From contig NZ_JAETWB010000002.1 in the NCBI RefSeq assembly GCF_016773205.1, positions 186,001-250,000 of the forward strand: DNA of 64,000 bases, read 5' to 3'. The position numbers and the translations under genes are program-made. The notes below the pieces were generated by a model. It worked only from the letters and a program-made list of their open reading frames with translations, was not told the DNA's origin and searched no databases. Below are positions 1-7,785 of this stretch, one piece after another. This stretch comes from Belnapia arida (GTDB lineage: Bacteria; Pseudomonadota; Alphaproteobacteria; Acetobacterales; Acetobacteraceae). How positions within the stretch are numbered: position 1 is the first letter of the stretch; the number at the start of each line of letters is the position of its first letter.

Positions 1-114
1 GCAATTGCGCTCCGCCGCCAGCGCCGCGCCGCGTGCCGCCGCATCGCCCTGCGCGGCAGCGGGAAGGGCCGGCGCCATCAGCGCCAGCCCCAACAGTACA
101 ACCCGCAAGCCCAT
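1..114 (-). CDS. N-terminus of a secreted protein, probably a c-type cytochrome (cut by window edge)
   Basis: Only the first 38 codons are present. They encode a clear Sec signal peptide: a short basic start, a hydrophobic Leu/Ala core and an Ala-x-Ala cleavage site near residue 21. A short helix follows, ending in Arg-Asn-Cys at the window edge. A secreted protein whose first mature helix ends in Cys is typical of small c-type cytochromes (CxxCH haem site), but the rest of the motif lies outside the window. The ATG overlaps the stop of the upstream dehydrogenase gene by one base (TGATG), so the two are translationally coupled and probably form an electron donor/acceptor pair in the periplasm. 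Confidence 0.6.
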   Translation of the reverse strand, partial: MGLRVVLLGLALMAPALPAAAQGDAAARGAALAAERNC

Positions 115-1328
115 CACCGCCCGTAGGTGATGCGGTAGATCGCGCCGTTCTGCTCGTCGGAGACCAGCAGCGCCCCGTCCGGCATCACCAGCACATCGGT
201 CGGCCGTCCCTTGAAGCTGTTCTCGGCGGTGTCGAGCAGGCCGCTCAGGAAGGGCTCCACCCGCCCCTGCGTGCCGTCCTCGTTCAGCGTGACCGCCACC
301 ACGTCGAAGCCGCTCTTGGCATCGCGGTTCCAGGAGCCGTGCCGCGCGACGAAGGCCCGCCCGCGATAGGCCTCGGGGAACATCGTGCCGGTGTAGAAGC
401 GCATGCCGAGCGGCGCCGTATGCGGCCCGAGCATCGCCACGGGCGCCGGGAACTCGGAGCATTGCCGCCCGGTATGCCCAGGGTCCTGCCAGGCATTGCC
501 GGAGCAATAGGGGAAGCCGTGATGCTCGCCCGGGCGCGACAGCCGATGCAGCGTGTCCTCGGGCAGCTCATTCCCGGCCCAGTCGCGGGCATTGTTGCTG
601 GCGTAGAGCACATTGGTCCCCGGCCGCCAGTCGAAGCCGACCGAGTTGCGGATGCCGTGCCCCATCACCTCGCGCCCCGACCCGTCGGGGTTGTAGCGGA
701 CGATCAGCGCATGCCGGTTCTCGTCGAAGGTGCAGACGTTACAGGGCACGCCGATATTCATGTAGAGCTTGCCGTCCGGCCCGAAGGCGGCGAATTTCCA
801 GCCGTGATGGCCTTCGGTAGGCAGGGCGAAGGCCTGGGTCAGCTCCACCGGCTCGGCACTCGGGTTCTGCGCGATGTTGTCGAAGCGCAGCACCCGGTTG
901 ACGGCGATGACGTAGAGCGCGCCGTCCCGCACCGCCACGCCGTTCGGGTTGTCCAGCCGCTGCGCCAGGATGCGCGTGCTGCGCGCGCTGCCCTCGTCCT
1001 TCACGGCATAGACGCGCCCGATGGTGCGGGTGCCGACATAGACGGTGCCATCCTCGCCACGCGCCATCATGCGCGCGCCCGGCATGCCGGAGGCCCAGAG
1101 CTCCGCCCTGAAACCTTCCGGCAGCCGGATGGAGTCCAGCGGGATGCGGTCCGCCGGGGTTGCCGTCAGGCGCGGGGCATGGGGCGCCAGCGAGCTGGTC
1201 GCCTGCTCGGCGGGGCGCCCCTGGGCCCAGGCGGGCGGGGCTGCGGCCTGCTGAGCGAGGGCCGCACTTCCGAGCGACAGGGACAGGGCACCGGCCAGCG
1301 CCATACGCCATGCGGAATGGGACGTCAT
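114..1328 (-). CDS. PQQ-dependent sugar dehydrogenase (sorbosone dehydrogenase-like), periplasmic
   Basis: 404 residues. A signal peptide (about residues 1-26, ending ALAQ) precedes a six-bladed propeller of the glucose/sorbosone dehydrogenase family. Family-typical stretches include RLPEGFRAELWA near residue 67, LDNPNGVAVRDGALYV, GPDGKLYMNIG, GIRNSVGFDWRPG and LYASNNARDWAG. Such enzymes oxidise aldoses or aldonolactones in the periplasm using PQQ. The start at 1328 is preferred over an ORF extension to 1394 because a GGAGG ribosome site lies just upstream and the signal peptide begins there. It is coupled to a downstream secreted, probably cytochrome c, gene. Substrate is not deducible; some family members are not proven dehydrogenases. 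Confidence 0.85.
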   Translation of the reverse strand: MTSHSAWRMALAGALSLSLGSAALAQQAAAPPAWAQGRPAEQATSSLAPHAPRLTATPADRIPLDSIRLPEGFRAELWASGMPGARMMARGEDGTVYVGTRTIGRVYAVKDEGSARSTRILAQRLDNPNGVAVRDGALYVIAVNRVLRFDNIAQNPSAEPVELTQAFALPTEGHHGWKFAAFGPDGKLYMNIGVPCNVCTFDENRHALIVRYNPDGSGREVMGHGIRNSVGFDWRPGTNVLYASNNARDWAGNELPEDTLHRLSRPGEHHGFPYCSGNAWQDPGHTGRQCSEFPAPVAMLGPHTAPLGMRFYTGTMFPEAYRGRAFVARHGSWNRDAKSGFDVVAVTLNEDGTQGRVEPFLSGLLDTAENSFKGRPTDVLVMPDGALLVSDEQNGAIYRITYGR

Positions 1329-1421
1329 CAATTCCTCCAGAACGGCGCCTAGCTGCGCCATTCGCCTGGAAGCTAGTTCATGTCGTCCCGGCAAGACAAT
1401 GCCGCGGCATCGTCCCGGCGG

Positions 1422-1805
1422 TCAGGCCGGCGTCCGCTCCAACAGCTCGATCGAGATGTTCTCCGGCCCGCGTATGAAGCAGATGCGGATGCCGGGCCGC
1501 GGCGAGGTCGGCTCCATGGAGAACTGCACGCCCTTCGCCTTCAGCCCCGCCACCGCCGCGTCTAGCCCCTCCACGCTCAGGCCGAAATGGTCGATACCCT
1601 GATAGGGCGCGGAAGGCGGCGCGGCCGCGGCGGCATCGGCCTGGATGATGAAGACATCCTGCCCCCCGACCTTCATGTCGATGCGCGGCTTGCCCTGCTG
1701 CAGGCTGCGGATGATCTCGGCGCCCAGCATCTCCTCGAACCAAGCGGCGGTCGCCTCCGGGTCGGGGCTGCGGAGATGCACATGGTCGAAGCGGTAGCGG
1801 GGCAT
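1422..1805 (-). CDS. VOC (glyoxalase/bleomycin-resistance/dioxygenase fold) family protein
   Basis: 127 residues with two beta-alpha-beta-beta-beta modules of the vicinal oxygen chelate fold. Likely metal ligands are visible: His in the opening FDHVHLRS, His in GIDHFGLSV (start of the second module), and Glu in the closing strand ISIELLE. The second module reads LDAAVAGLKAKGV and then PGIRICFIRGPEN, which is typical of lactoylglutathione-lyase-like or methylmalonyl-CoA-epimerase-like VOC proteins. A GAGG ribosome site precedes the ATG. It is transcribed in the same direction as the sugar dehydrogenase but separated from it by about 93 bases. The reaction cannot be assigned. Confidence 0.85.
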   Translation of the reverse strand: MPRYRFDHVHLRSPDPEATAAWFEEMLGAEIIRSLQQGKPRIDMKVGGQDVFIIQADAAAAAPPSAPYQGIDHFGLSVEGLDAAVAGLKAKGVQFSMEPTSPRPGIRICFIRGPENISIELLERTPA

Positions 1806-1885
1806 CGGATCCTCCCTCGGGCCGCGAGCCTAGCCCTTTCGCGCAAGGCTTGACCACCGCCGGGGCGCCGCCTCATCTGCCCGGG

Positions 1886-2617
1886 ATGGACCAGCAGAGC
1901 GAACTCGCCAAGGTGAAGGCCCGCATCCGCGCCCTCGCCGCCAAGACCGTCGAGCGCGGCTGCTCCGAGGCGGAAGCCATGGCCGCCGCCGCCAAGGTGG
2001 GTGAGCTGCTCGAGGTCTATGGCCTCTCCATGGGCGAGGTGGAGCTGCGCGAGGAGGCCTGCGTGCAGGCGCGCCTCACCGTCCAGGGGCCCGGCCGCGT
2101 CGCGCTGCGCTGGCTCTTCCCGTCCGTGCTGCGGCTCTGCGAATGCCGCGGCTGGACCGATGGACGCGAGGATTTCGTCCTCTACGGCCTCGAGCCCGAC
2201 GTGCAGATGGCGGATTACCTGCTCCGCGTCATCGAGAGCGCGCTGGCCTTCGAGGAGGCGCGCTACCGCCGCAGCCCGGCCTATCTAGACAACCCGTTGC
2301 CCGGGCAGGCCATCCTTCGGAGCTTCCGCTACGGCTTCGCCGACCGGGTGGCGAAGCGCCTCGACGCCATGGCGGATGAGCGCCACGCCGCCGCCGAGGC
2401 ACGGCAGGCCGCGACCTCGACCGGCACCGCCCTCGTCCTGGCGAAGGAGCGCAAGGTGGAGGAAGGCTTCCGTGGCCTCGGCATCCGGCTCCGCAGCGTC
2501 ACCAGCACGGCGACGGTGCGCGACCGCGGCGCCTGGGGCCACGGCGCGGACGCCGGCGGCCGGGTCGGGCTGAATCGCCCGGTCGGCGCCGATCCGCACG
2601 CCCGCCGCCTGCGATGA
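1886..2617 (+). CDS. DUF2786 domain protein
   Basis: 243 residues. The N-terminus (SELAKVKARIRALAAKTVERG-CSEAEAMAAAAKVGELLEVYGLSMGEVEL) is the DUF2786 signature, a small helical module found in phage and bacterial proteins of unknown role. The rest is mostly alpha-helical with no other recognisable domain. An upstream in-frame ATG at 1850 is possible, but the ATG at 1886 starts directly before the conserved domain. The stop overlaps the start of the following SprT-like gene (ATGA at 2614-2617), so the two proteins are made together and may act in one process. Confidence 0.8.
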   Translation: MDQQSELAKVKARIRALAAKTVERGCSEAEAMAAAAKVGELLEVYGLSMGEVELREEACVQARLTVQGPGRVALRWLFPSVLRLCECRGWTDGREDFVLYGLEPDVQMADYLLRVIESALAFEEARYRRSPAYLDNPLPGQAILRSFRYGFADRVAKRLDAMADERHAAAEARQAATSTGTALVLAKERKVEEGFRGLGIRLRSVTSTATVRDRGAWGHGADAGGRVGLNRPVGADPHARRLR

Positions 2618-3054
2618 GCCGTGACGACGCGGCGGCCCGCCGCCTCTACGCCTGGGAGGACCGGGTGGTGGCACCGCGCGACGCCTCCGTCGTCCCCTTC
2701 GCGCAGCTGCAGGCGCTGGTCGACCATGTCTGGTCCGCCGAGGGGCTGCGCTTCCCGCCCCGGGTGCGGCCCCTAACTCGCCAGGCCCGCCGCACCGTCG
2801 CCCGCGCCACTCGCCTCGCCATCGAGGCACCGCCGGAGCTGCCGAGCTGGGTGCTGTTGCACGAGCTGGCCCATGCGATGACCAGCACGGCGGAAGGCGA
2901 GAGCGCCGGCCATGGCCCGGCCTTCGTCGGCCTCTACCTGCACCTGCTGGTCCACCATGCCCGGATGCCGGAGGCGGAGCTGGCGGCCTCGCTCCAGGCC
3001 GCGGGGATCGCCTTCGACCTCGCGGCGCGGCCCGTCTTCCTCGGTGCGGAATAG
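2614..3054 (+). CDS. SprT-like zinc metallopeptidase domain protein
   Basis: 146 residues. The zincin motif HELAH sits near residue 87 (WVLLHELAHAM), followed about 15 residues later by GHGPAF, whose His is the expected third zinc ligand in SprT/WLM-type peptidases. There is no signal peptide, so it is cytoplasmic. Coupled to the DUF2786 gene by a four-base overlap. SprT-like peptidases in eukaryotes (Spartan) digest DNA-protein crosslinks; a similar role here is speculation. The substrate is unknown. Confidence 0.8.
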   Translation: MSRDDAAARRLYAWEDRVVAPRDASVVPFAQLQALVDHVWSAEGLRFPPRVRPLTRQARRTVARATRLAIEAPPELPSWVLLHELAHAMTSTAEGESAGHGPAFVGLYLHLLVHHARMPEAELAASLQAAGIAFDLAARPVFLGAE

Positions 3055-3098
3055 GGCATCACCGACCTGGCGGCCCCTGGCATGTCGAGAGCGCGCGG

Positions 3099-3790
3099 CT
3101 ATGGCGCCGGAGGGAAGCGGACCGCCGCCAGCAGCCCTGCCGGCTCGAAGCGCAACGCCACCGCACTACCCAGGCCGAGGTCGTGGGCAAGCGCCCGCTC
3201 CAGCAGCCGCGTACCGAAGCCGCGCCGCTCCGGCGGCTGCACCACCGGCGGGCCATCCATCTCGCTCCAATGCAGGGCGACCGCTCCGTCCGGGCCTGCC
3301 TCGCACCGGATATGCACGCGGCCGGCGTGGAGAGCGCGCCATACTTGGTGGCGTTCGTCGCCAACTCATGGAAGGCCAGCACCAGCGCCTGAGCGGGCGA
3401 CACCGCCGCCTCACGGGCGCCCGCCTCGATCTAGAGCTGAAGCGCCTGGCCACTCTTGAGCCATGGCGCAAACGCGGCGCGCAGCGTCGTCTCGATCCCG
3501 GCTGGCTCCCAGGCGTGCCGTCCCGGCGGAAGAACAGATCCTCATGCGTCGGCAGCGTCCTTCCGATGGCGAAGACCCCGCCCAGCGCGCACTCCGCCAT
3601 CGGAAAGGGCCACCCATCGGGGTGATAGTGGTGCACCGCATCGTGCAGCACCTGCCCGACCAGCTCCTCCCGCGGTCAACCGAACATGTGCTCCGCGGCG
3701 GGGTTCATGAAGGTGACGCGCCCCTCGACGTCCGCCCGAGCGGCACGGAGCAATGCCTCAAGGCACGCCGGAGCGCGACCGGGCATTCCG
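3099..3790 (-). pseudogene. Decayed HWE-family PAS sensor histidine kinase
   Basis: Read on the minus strand from about 3790, fragments of one kinase appear in order but in different frames. A PAS-like piece (GRVTFMNPAAEHMFG) runs into TGA at 3676-3678, where a Trp codon is expected before PREELVG. A second piece (VLHDAVHHYHPDGWPFP to FFRRDGT) follows. After a frameshift near 3520 comes a histidine-kinase dimer/ATPase segment (EPAGIETTLRAAFAPWL) with TAG at 3431-3433. Then FHELATNATKYGALS is the HWE/HATPase N-box, and after a further frameshift near 3330 comes the C-terminal RGFGTRLLERALAHDLG. At least two nonsense codons and two frameshifts make it nonfunctional. Confidence 0.85.
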
Positions 3791-3913
3791 GCTCGGGGCC
3801 GGTAGAGGCACAGGCCGCTGGGCGAAATGGCATGCCGAAACCCTGTTGCTGTCGCGGCATGTAAACGACGTCATGCACCGCCGCGGCCAGAGGGCGGCGT
3901 GGCAGGCCTGCCG

Positions 3914-4807
3914 TCATCCGCCTATCGTGACCCCGGCCCAGTCCTCGACGACCCGGGCGATGTGGGTGAAGTCGCTCTCGGGCCCGAAGGTCGCGCTGGT
4001 CACGGCCAGCATCTGCCGCACCGCGCTGCCCACCACCATCGGCACGCCCATCGCCTCCGCCTCGTCGAGGCAGAGCCGGACATCCTTGTGCGACAGGCCG
4101 GTGGTGAAGCCGAAATCGAAGGTCCGGGGGATGACGGCGCGGGGGAATTTGTCCTGGGTTGCGCTGTTGCGGCCGCTGCTGGCGTTAATCACCTCGCATA
4201 TCAGCGCCGGGTCCAGTCCCGCCTTCACACCCATCGCAATGGCCTCCGAGGAGACGGCGAGCGCCGCGGCGGCGAGCAGGTTGTTGCAGAGCTTCAGCAC
4301 CTGCGCCTGGCCCGGCCCCTCGCCGCAGAAGAAGGGTTTGCCCATGACCTGCAGCATCGGCTCCAGCGCCGCATACTCCGCGCGCGGGCCGGAGACCATG
4401 ATGGCGAGCCGGCCATTCGCCGCCCCCGTGATGCCGCCGCTCACTGGACAGTCGAAGGTGGTGCGGCCCGCCTCGGCGAAGCCGGCCGCCACCTCGCCGG
4501 CCACGCGCGGGCCGGTGGTGGAGAGGTCGACGAAGCAGCGCGCGCGTTGGCCCTGCAGCACGCCATCCGGCCCGAGCGCCACGGCGCGCACCACGCCGGG
4601 CGAGGGCAGGCTGGCGAAGACCAGGTCCGCCCGGTCCGCCACCTCGCGCGCATGGGCGGCACGGACGGCGCCCAGTGCGACGGCAGCATCGAGCGCCGTC
4701 GCCACGGGGTCGTAGGCTACCACGGGGTAGCCCGCCGCCAGCAGCCGTGCCGCCATTCGGCTGCCCATCTGCCCAAGGCCGATGAAGCCGATCACCTGAT
4801 CCGTCAT
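3914..4807 (-). CDS. NAD(P)-dependent 3-hydroxyisobutyrate dehydrogenase-family oxidoreductase
   Basis: 297 residues. The N-terminal Rossmann motif is IGFIGLGQMGSRMA, followed by the substrate-binding signature CPVSGGITGAANGRLAIM and the catalytic-lysine segment KLCNNLLAAAALAVSSEAIAMG near residue 170. This beta-hydroxyacid dehydrogenase family includes 3-hydroxyisobutyrate, tartronate semialdehyde and L-threonate dehydrogenases; the exact substrate is open. It is the last gene of a minus-strand run behind the LacI regulator (18-base gap), with the Bug receptor and SDR upstream, which suggests a role in oxidising a hydroxy acid imported by that locus. An 11-base direct repeat overlaps its start region. 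Confidence 0.85.
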   Translation of the reverse strand: MTDQVIGFIGLGQMGSRMAARLLAAGYPVVAYDPVATALDAAVALGAVRAAHAREVADRADLVFASLPSPGVVRAVALGPDGVLQGQRARCFVDLSTTGPRVAGEVAAGFAEAGRTTFDCPVSGGITGAANGRLAIMVSGPRAEYAALEPMLQVMGKPFFCGEGPGQAQVLKLCNNLLAAAALAVSSEAIAMGVKAGLDPALICEVINASSGRNSATQDKFPRAVIPRTFDFGFTTGLSHKDVRLCLDEAEAMGVPMVVGSAVRQMLAVTSATFGPESDFTHIARVVEDWAGVTIGG

Positions 4808-4834
4808 GTCACGTACTCGCCCCTGTCACGTACT
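4807..4834. repeat. 11-base direct repeat at the regulator/dehydrogenase junction
   Basis: TGTCACGTACT occurs at 4807-4817 and again at 4824-4834. One copy overlaps the last codons of the LacI gene and the other the start codon of the dehydrogenase. It looks like a small tandem duplication that created the present gene junction. Confidence 0.7.
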
Positions 4835-5842
4835 ACCGCGGTGGATGATTTCGAAGCGCAGGTCCACGGTCAGCGGACCGGCGGCGCGGCCCTCGATGCG
4901 GTCGAGCAGGACCTCGGCGCTGCGGCGGCCGATCTCGTGGCGCGGCAGGCGCAGCGTGGTCACCGGCGGCACGAGGTGGCCGAGCAGGTCGATATTGTCG
5001 AAGGCGGCGATGGCGACGCGCCCCGGCACCGGCCAGCCGCGCCGCGTGCATTCCAGCGCCGCGCCGATCGCCAGCACGTCGCCCGCGAAGAAGATGGCAT
5101 CCGGGTCGCCGCCGGCCGCCAGCAGCCGGTCCAGCGCCTCGACGCCGGCGGCGAGGCCCGGCGGCACCTCCAGCACCAGGCGCGGGTCGAAGGGCAGGCC
5201 GGCCTCCTCCAGCGCGGCGGCATAGCCGCGGCGGCGGTCCCGGCTGCGCCCATTGGCCGCGAGCGGCAGGGTGACGAAGCCGATGCGGCGATAGCGGAGG
5301 CGCAGCAGGTGCCGCGTCATCGCCATGGCGGCATCGTGGTTGGAGTAGCTGACCACCATGTCCAGCGGCTGGCGGGTGAGGGTGCCGTTCTCGACCACGG
5401 GGATGCCGGCGCGGCGGATCATCGCCACCGCCTCCGGCGTATGCGTCGTGTCGTGCAGGATCAGGCCGGCGACGCGCTGGCCGAGGAAGGCGCGGATCGC
5501 CGCCTCCTCCGCCTCCGCCCCATAGCCGGAGGAGGCGATCATCAGCTCGTGCCCATGCCGCCGCAGCACGTCCGAGATGCCCTGGATGGTGCTGGCGAAG
5601 AGCGAGTTGTCGATGCTCGGCACGACCAGACCGATGACGTTGGAGCGCGAGGAGGACAGGCTGCCAGCCAGCCGGTTCGGCACGTAGCCCACCTCCCGCA
5701 CCGCCTGCTCCACCCGCGCCCGCACCTCGGGCGAGACGCGCTCCGGGTGCTTCAGCGCGCGGGAGACGGTCATGGTCGAGACCTCGGCGACGCGCGCCAC
5801 GTCCCGCATCCGCACCGCTGCGCCGGGGGGATCGCCGTCCAT
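4826..5842 (-). CDS. LacI-family transcriptional regulator
   Basis: 338 residues. The helix-turn-helix and hinge read MRDVARVAEVSTMTVSRALK, HPERVSPEVRARVEQAV and GYVPNRLAGSL, which is canonical LacI/GalR. A periplasmic-binding-protein-like sensor domain follows (NVIGLVVPSIDNSLFASTIQGI, DPDAIFFAGDVLAIGAALE, AIAAFDNIDL, VTTLRLPRHEIGR). The start at 5842 lies two bases after the stop of the Bug receptor gene, so the regulator is co-translated with the transport gene. A LacI-type operator at 7704-7715 between the SDR and PrpD genes is its most likely binding site, giving control of the locus by a substrate or intermediate. Confidence 0.92.
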   Translation of the reverse strand: MDGDPPGAAVRMRDVARVAEVSTMTVSRALKHPERVSPEVRARVEQAVREVGYVPNRLAGSLSSSRSNVIGLVVPSIDNSLFASTIQGISDVLRRHGHELMIASSGYGAEAEEAAIRAFLGQRVAGLILHDTTHTPEAVAMIRRAGIPVVENGTLTRQPLDMVVSYSNHDAAMAMTRHLLRLRYRRIGFVTLPLAANGRSRDRRRGYAAALEEAGLPFDPRLVLEVPPGLAAGVEALDRLLAAGGDPDAIFFAGDVLAIGAALECTRRGWPVPGRVAIAAFDNIDLLGHLVPPVTTLRLPRHEIGRRSAEVLLDRIEGRAAGPLTVDLRFEIIHRGST

Positions 5843-5844
5843 GC

Positions 5845-6804
5845 CTACTCCGCGGTGATGCGCGCGTCGCGCACCACGGCGCCGATCTTGTCGATCTCCT
5901 CTGCCATGAAGCGGCGGAAATCCTCGACCGTGCCGCCGGCCACCTCGGCGCCGCCTTCCAGCAGCCGGGCACGCTCGGCGGGCTGGGTGACGATGTCCAT
6001 GAAAGCGGCGTTCAGCCGCTCCGCCACGGCAGACGGCATGCCGCCGGGGCCGAGCACCCCGTACCACTCGTCGATGGCGAAGCCGGGCAGCGTCTCCGCG
6101 ATGGCCGGCACCTCGGGCAGGTAGGCGGCGCGCGCCGCGGAGGTGACGGCGATGGCACGCAGCGAGCCCTCGCGGACGAAGGGCAGGGTGGAGCTGGCAT
6201 TGCCGAACATCAGCAGGAGATGCCCGGCCACCACATCCGCCAGCGCCGGCCCGCCGCCGCGATAGGGCGCGTGCAGCATGTCCACGCCGGCCGCGAGCTT
6301 GAACATCTCGCCCGAGATATGCACCGCCGAGCCGATGCCGGGCGAGCCGAAGGTCAGCCGTCCCGGCTGCGCCTTGGCCAGTGCGATCAGCTCCGGCACC
6401 GTCCGGACCGGCAGCGCCGGATTGACCACGAGGATGTTGGCGACGCGCGCCAGCAGCAGGACCGGCGTCAGGTCCCGCAACGGGTCATAGGCGGTGCGGG
6501 AGAGCAGCGCGGCGGAGATGACCGTGCTGGTCACCATGCCAAAGGTATGGCCGTCACTCGGCGCCCGTGCCAGCTCCGCCGCGCCGATGGCGCCCGAGGC
6601 GCCGCCCCGGTTCTCGACGACGACCGGCTGGCCGAGTCGCGCCGAGAGCTGCGGCGCGAGCTGCCGGGCGAGGATGTCGGTGGTGCCGCCGGGCGGCCAG
6701 GTGACGAGCAGCCGCAGGGGGCGAGAGGGGAAGGCCTGCGCCAGGGCTGGCGCCGGCAGCAGCGCCGATGCGCCCAGGGTCGCCAGCAAAGCTCGACGTT
6801 CCAT
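5845..6804 (-). CDS. Bug-family tripartite tricarboxylate transporter substrate-binding protein
   Basis: 319 residues. A signal peptide with the MERRALLATLGASALL start precedes the Bug/TctC core: FPSRPLRLLVTWPPGGTTDILARQLAPQLS, VVVENRGGASGAIGAAELARA, GHTFGMVTS and the C-terminal FAIDEWYGVLGPGGMP. Bug proteins bind small carboxylates in the periplasm and deliver them to TctAB-type permeases. No TctA or TctB gene is visible nearby, so it must use a permease encoded elsewhere, or act only as a sensor. It lies between the SDR (21-base gap) and the LacI regulator (2-base gap) in one operon. Confidence 0.92.
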   Translation of the reverse strand: MERRALLATLGASALLPAPALAQAFPSRPLRLLVTWPPGGTTDILARQLAPQLSARLGQPVVVENRGGASGAIGAAELARAPSDGHTFGMVTSTVISAALLSRTAYDPLRDLTPVLLLARVANILVVNPALPVRTVPELIALAKAQPGRLTFGSPGIGSAVHISGEMFKLAAGVDMLHAPYRGGGPALADVVAGHLLLMFGNASSTLPFVREGSLRAIAVTSAARAAYLPEVPAIAETLPGFAIDEWYGVLGPGGMPSAVAERLNAAFMDIVTQPAERARLLEGGAEVAGGTVEDFRRFMAEEIDKIGAVVRDARITAE

Positions 6805-6825
6805 CCCGCTTTTCCTCCCGCCGGT

Positions 6826-7617
6826 TCAGGCCGCGGACCAGCCGCCATCGATCGGCAGCACGGCTCCGGTGATGTCCCGCCCCGCCTCGCCGCAGAGGAA
6901 GGCCGCCATCGCGCCCACCGCCTCGGCCTGCACGAAGCGGCCGGTCGGCTGCTTGCCGGTCAGGAATTGCGCCTCCGCCGCCGTCCGGCCAAGCCCGCCC
7001 GCCGCCATGGCGGCGCGCAGCCGTTCCTCGATATTGGGTGTAAGGGTCGAGCCGGGGCAGAGCGCGTTGCAGGTGATGCCGCTCTCGGCCGTCTCCAGCG
7101 CCACCGCGCGCGTCAGCCCGATCAGCGCGGTTTTGGTCGTGACATAGCCGACGCGCCCGGCGGTGCCGACCAGGCCGTAGATCGAGGACATGTTGAGCAC
7201 CCGCCCCCAGCCACGCCGCCGCATCCCCGGCAGGGCCAGCCGCAGCAGGTGGAAGGCGGCCGAGAGGTTGACGGCGATGTCCATGTCCCAGGCCTCCGGC
7301 GCAGTACCCTCGACCGGACCGAAATGCCGGGTGGCGGCATTGTTCACCAGGATGTCCGGCGCCGCCGCCGCGACGAGGGCGGCGATGGCGGCCAGATCGG
7401 TTAGGTCAGCCCGGTGGTAGCGCACTTCGACGCCCCGTGCCGCCACCGCCGCCAGGGCGGGCGCCGCCTCCGCCTCGGTGGCGAGGCCGTGCAGCAGGAT
7501 GGTGCAGCCCTGGGACGCCAGGGCCTCCGCCACCGCGAGGCCGATGCCGCCGGTCGAGCCGGTGACCAGCGCCTGGCGGCCGCGCAGGCTGCCACCGCCC
7601 CTTTCGTCCGGATTCAT
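6826..7617 (-). CDS. Short-chain dehydrogenase/reductase (3-hydroxybutyrate dehydrogenase-like)
   Basis: 263 residues. Classical SDR features are present: cofactor motif TGSTGGIG near residue 17, NNAA, catalytic Ser in NMSSIYG and catalytic Tyr/Lys in GYVTTK. PGSTLTPNIEERL and the closing IDGGWSAA fit the 3-hydroxybutyrate dehydrogenase-like subgroup. The ATG at 7617 begins just before the fold; the ORF extension to 7677 would run into the divergent promoter region. First gene of the minus-strand operon SDR, Bug, LacI, dehydrogenase, and divergent from the PrpD gene. A short-chain hydroxy acid or its ester is a reasonable but unproven substrate. Confidence 0.88.
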   Translation of the reverse strand: MNPDERGGGSLRGRQALVTGSTGGIGLAVAEALASQGCTILLHGLATEAEAAPALAAVAARGVEVRYHRADLTDLAAIAALVAAAAPDILVNNAATRHFGPVEGTAPEAWDMDIAVNLSAAFHLLRLALPGMRRRGWGRVLNMSSIYGLVGTAGRVGYVTTKTALIGLTRAVALETAESGITCNALCPGSTLTPNIEERLRAAMAAGGLGRTAAEAQFLTGKQPTGRFVQAEAVGAMAAFLCGEAGRDITGAVLPIDGGWSAA

Positions 7618-7703
7618 GTGATCGATACCATTTCTCAAGCCTAGACGGGAAGCAAATGGGAGTGCAATCCAGCGCATTGAACTTTACAGCCGGAACGGTA
7701 GTG

Positions 7704-7715
7704 GTTACCGCTAAC
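7704..7715. promoter_or_regulatory. Putative LacI-family operator
   Basis: GTTACCGCTAAC is a palindrome with 10 of 12 symmetric positions and the central CG typical of LacI/GalR operators. It sits in the 168-base gap between the divergent SDR and PrpD genes of a locus that encodes a LacI regulator, so it could control both transcription units. Confidence 0.7.
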
Positions 7716-7785
7716 ACGATCCGGCAGCAGCTTGCCGCACCACGTCCAGGAAACACGCCATGCTGGCTCTTGCACGCCGCGCCCG

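Noticed and set aside
33-1352. Long plus-strand open frame (439 codons) over the sugar dehydrogenase
   Set aside because: Shadow of the minus-strand gene in high-G+C DNA; low-complexity Arg/Pro/His composition and no domain.
3827-6124. 765-codon plus-strand frame
   Set aside because: Antisense shadow across three real minus-strand genes; no motif, His/Arg-rich throughout.
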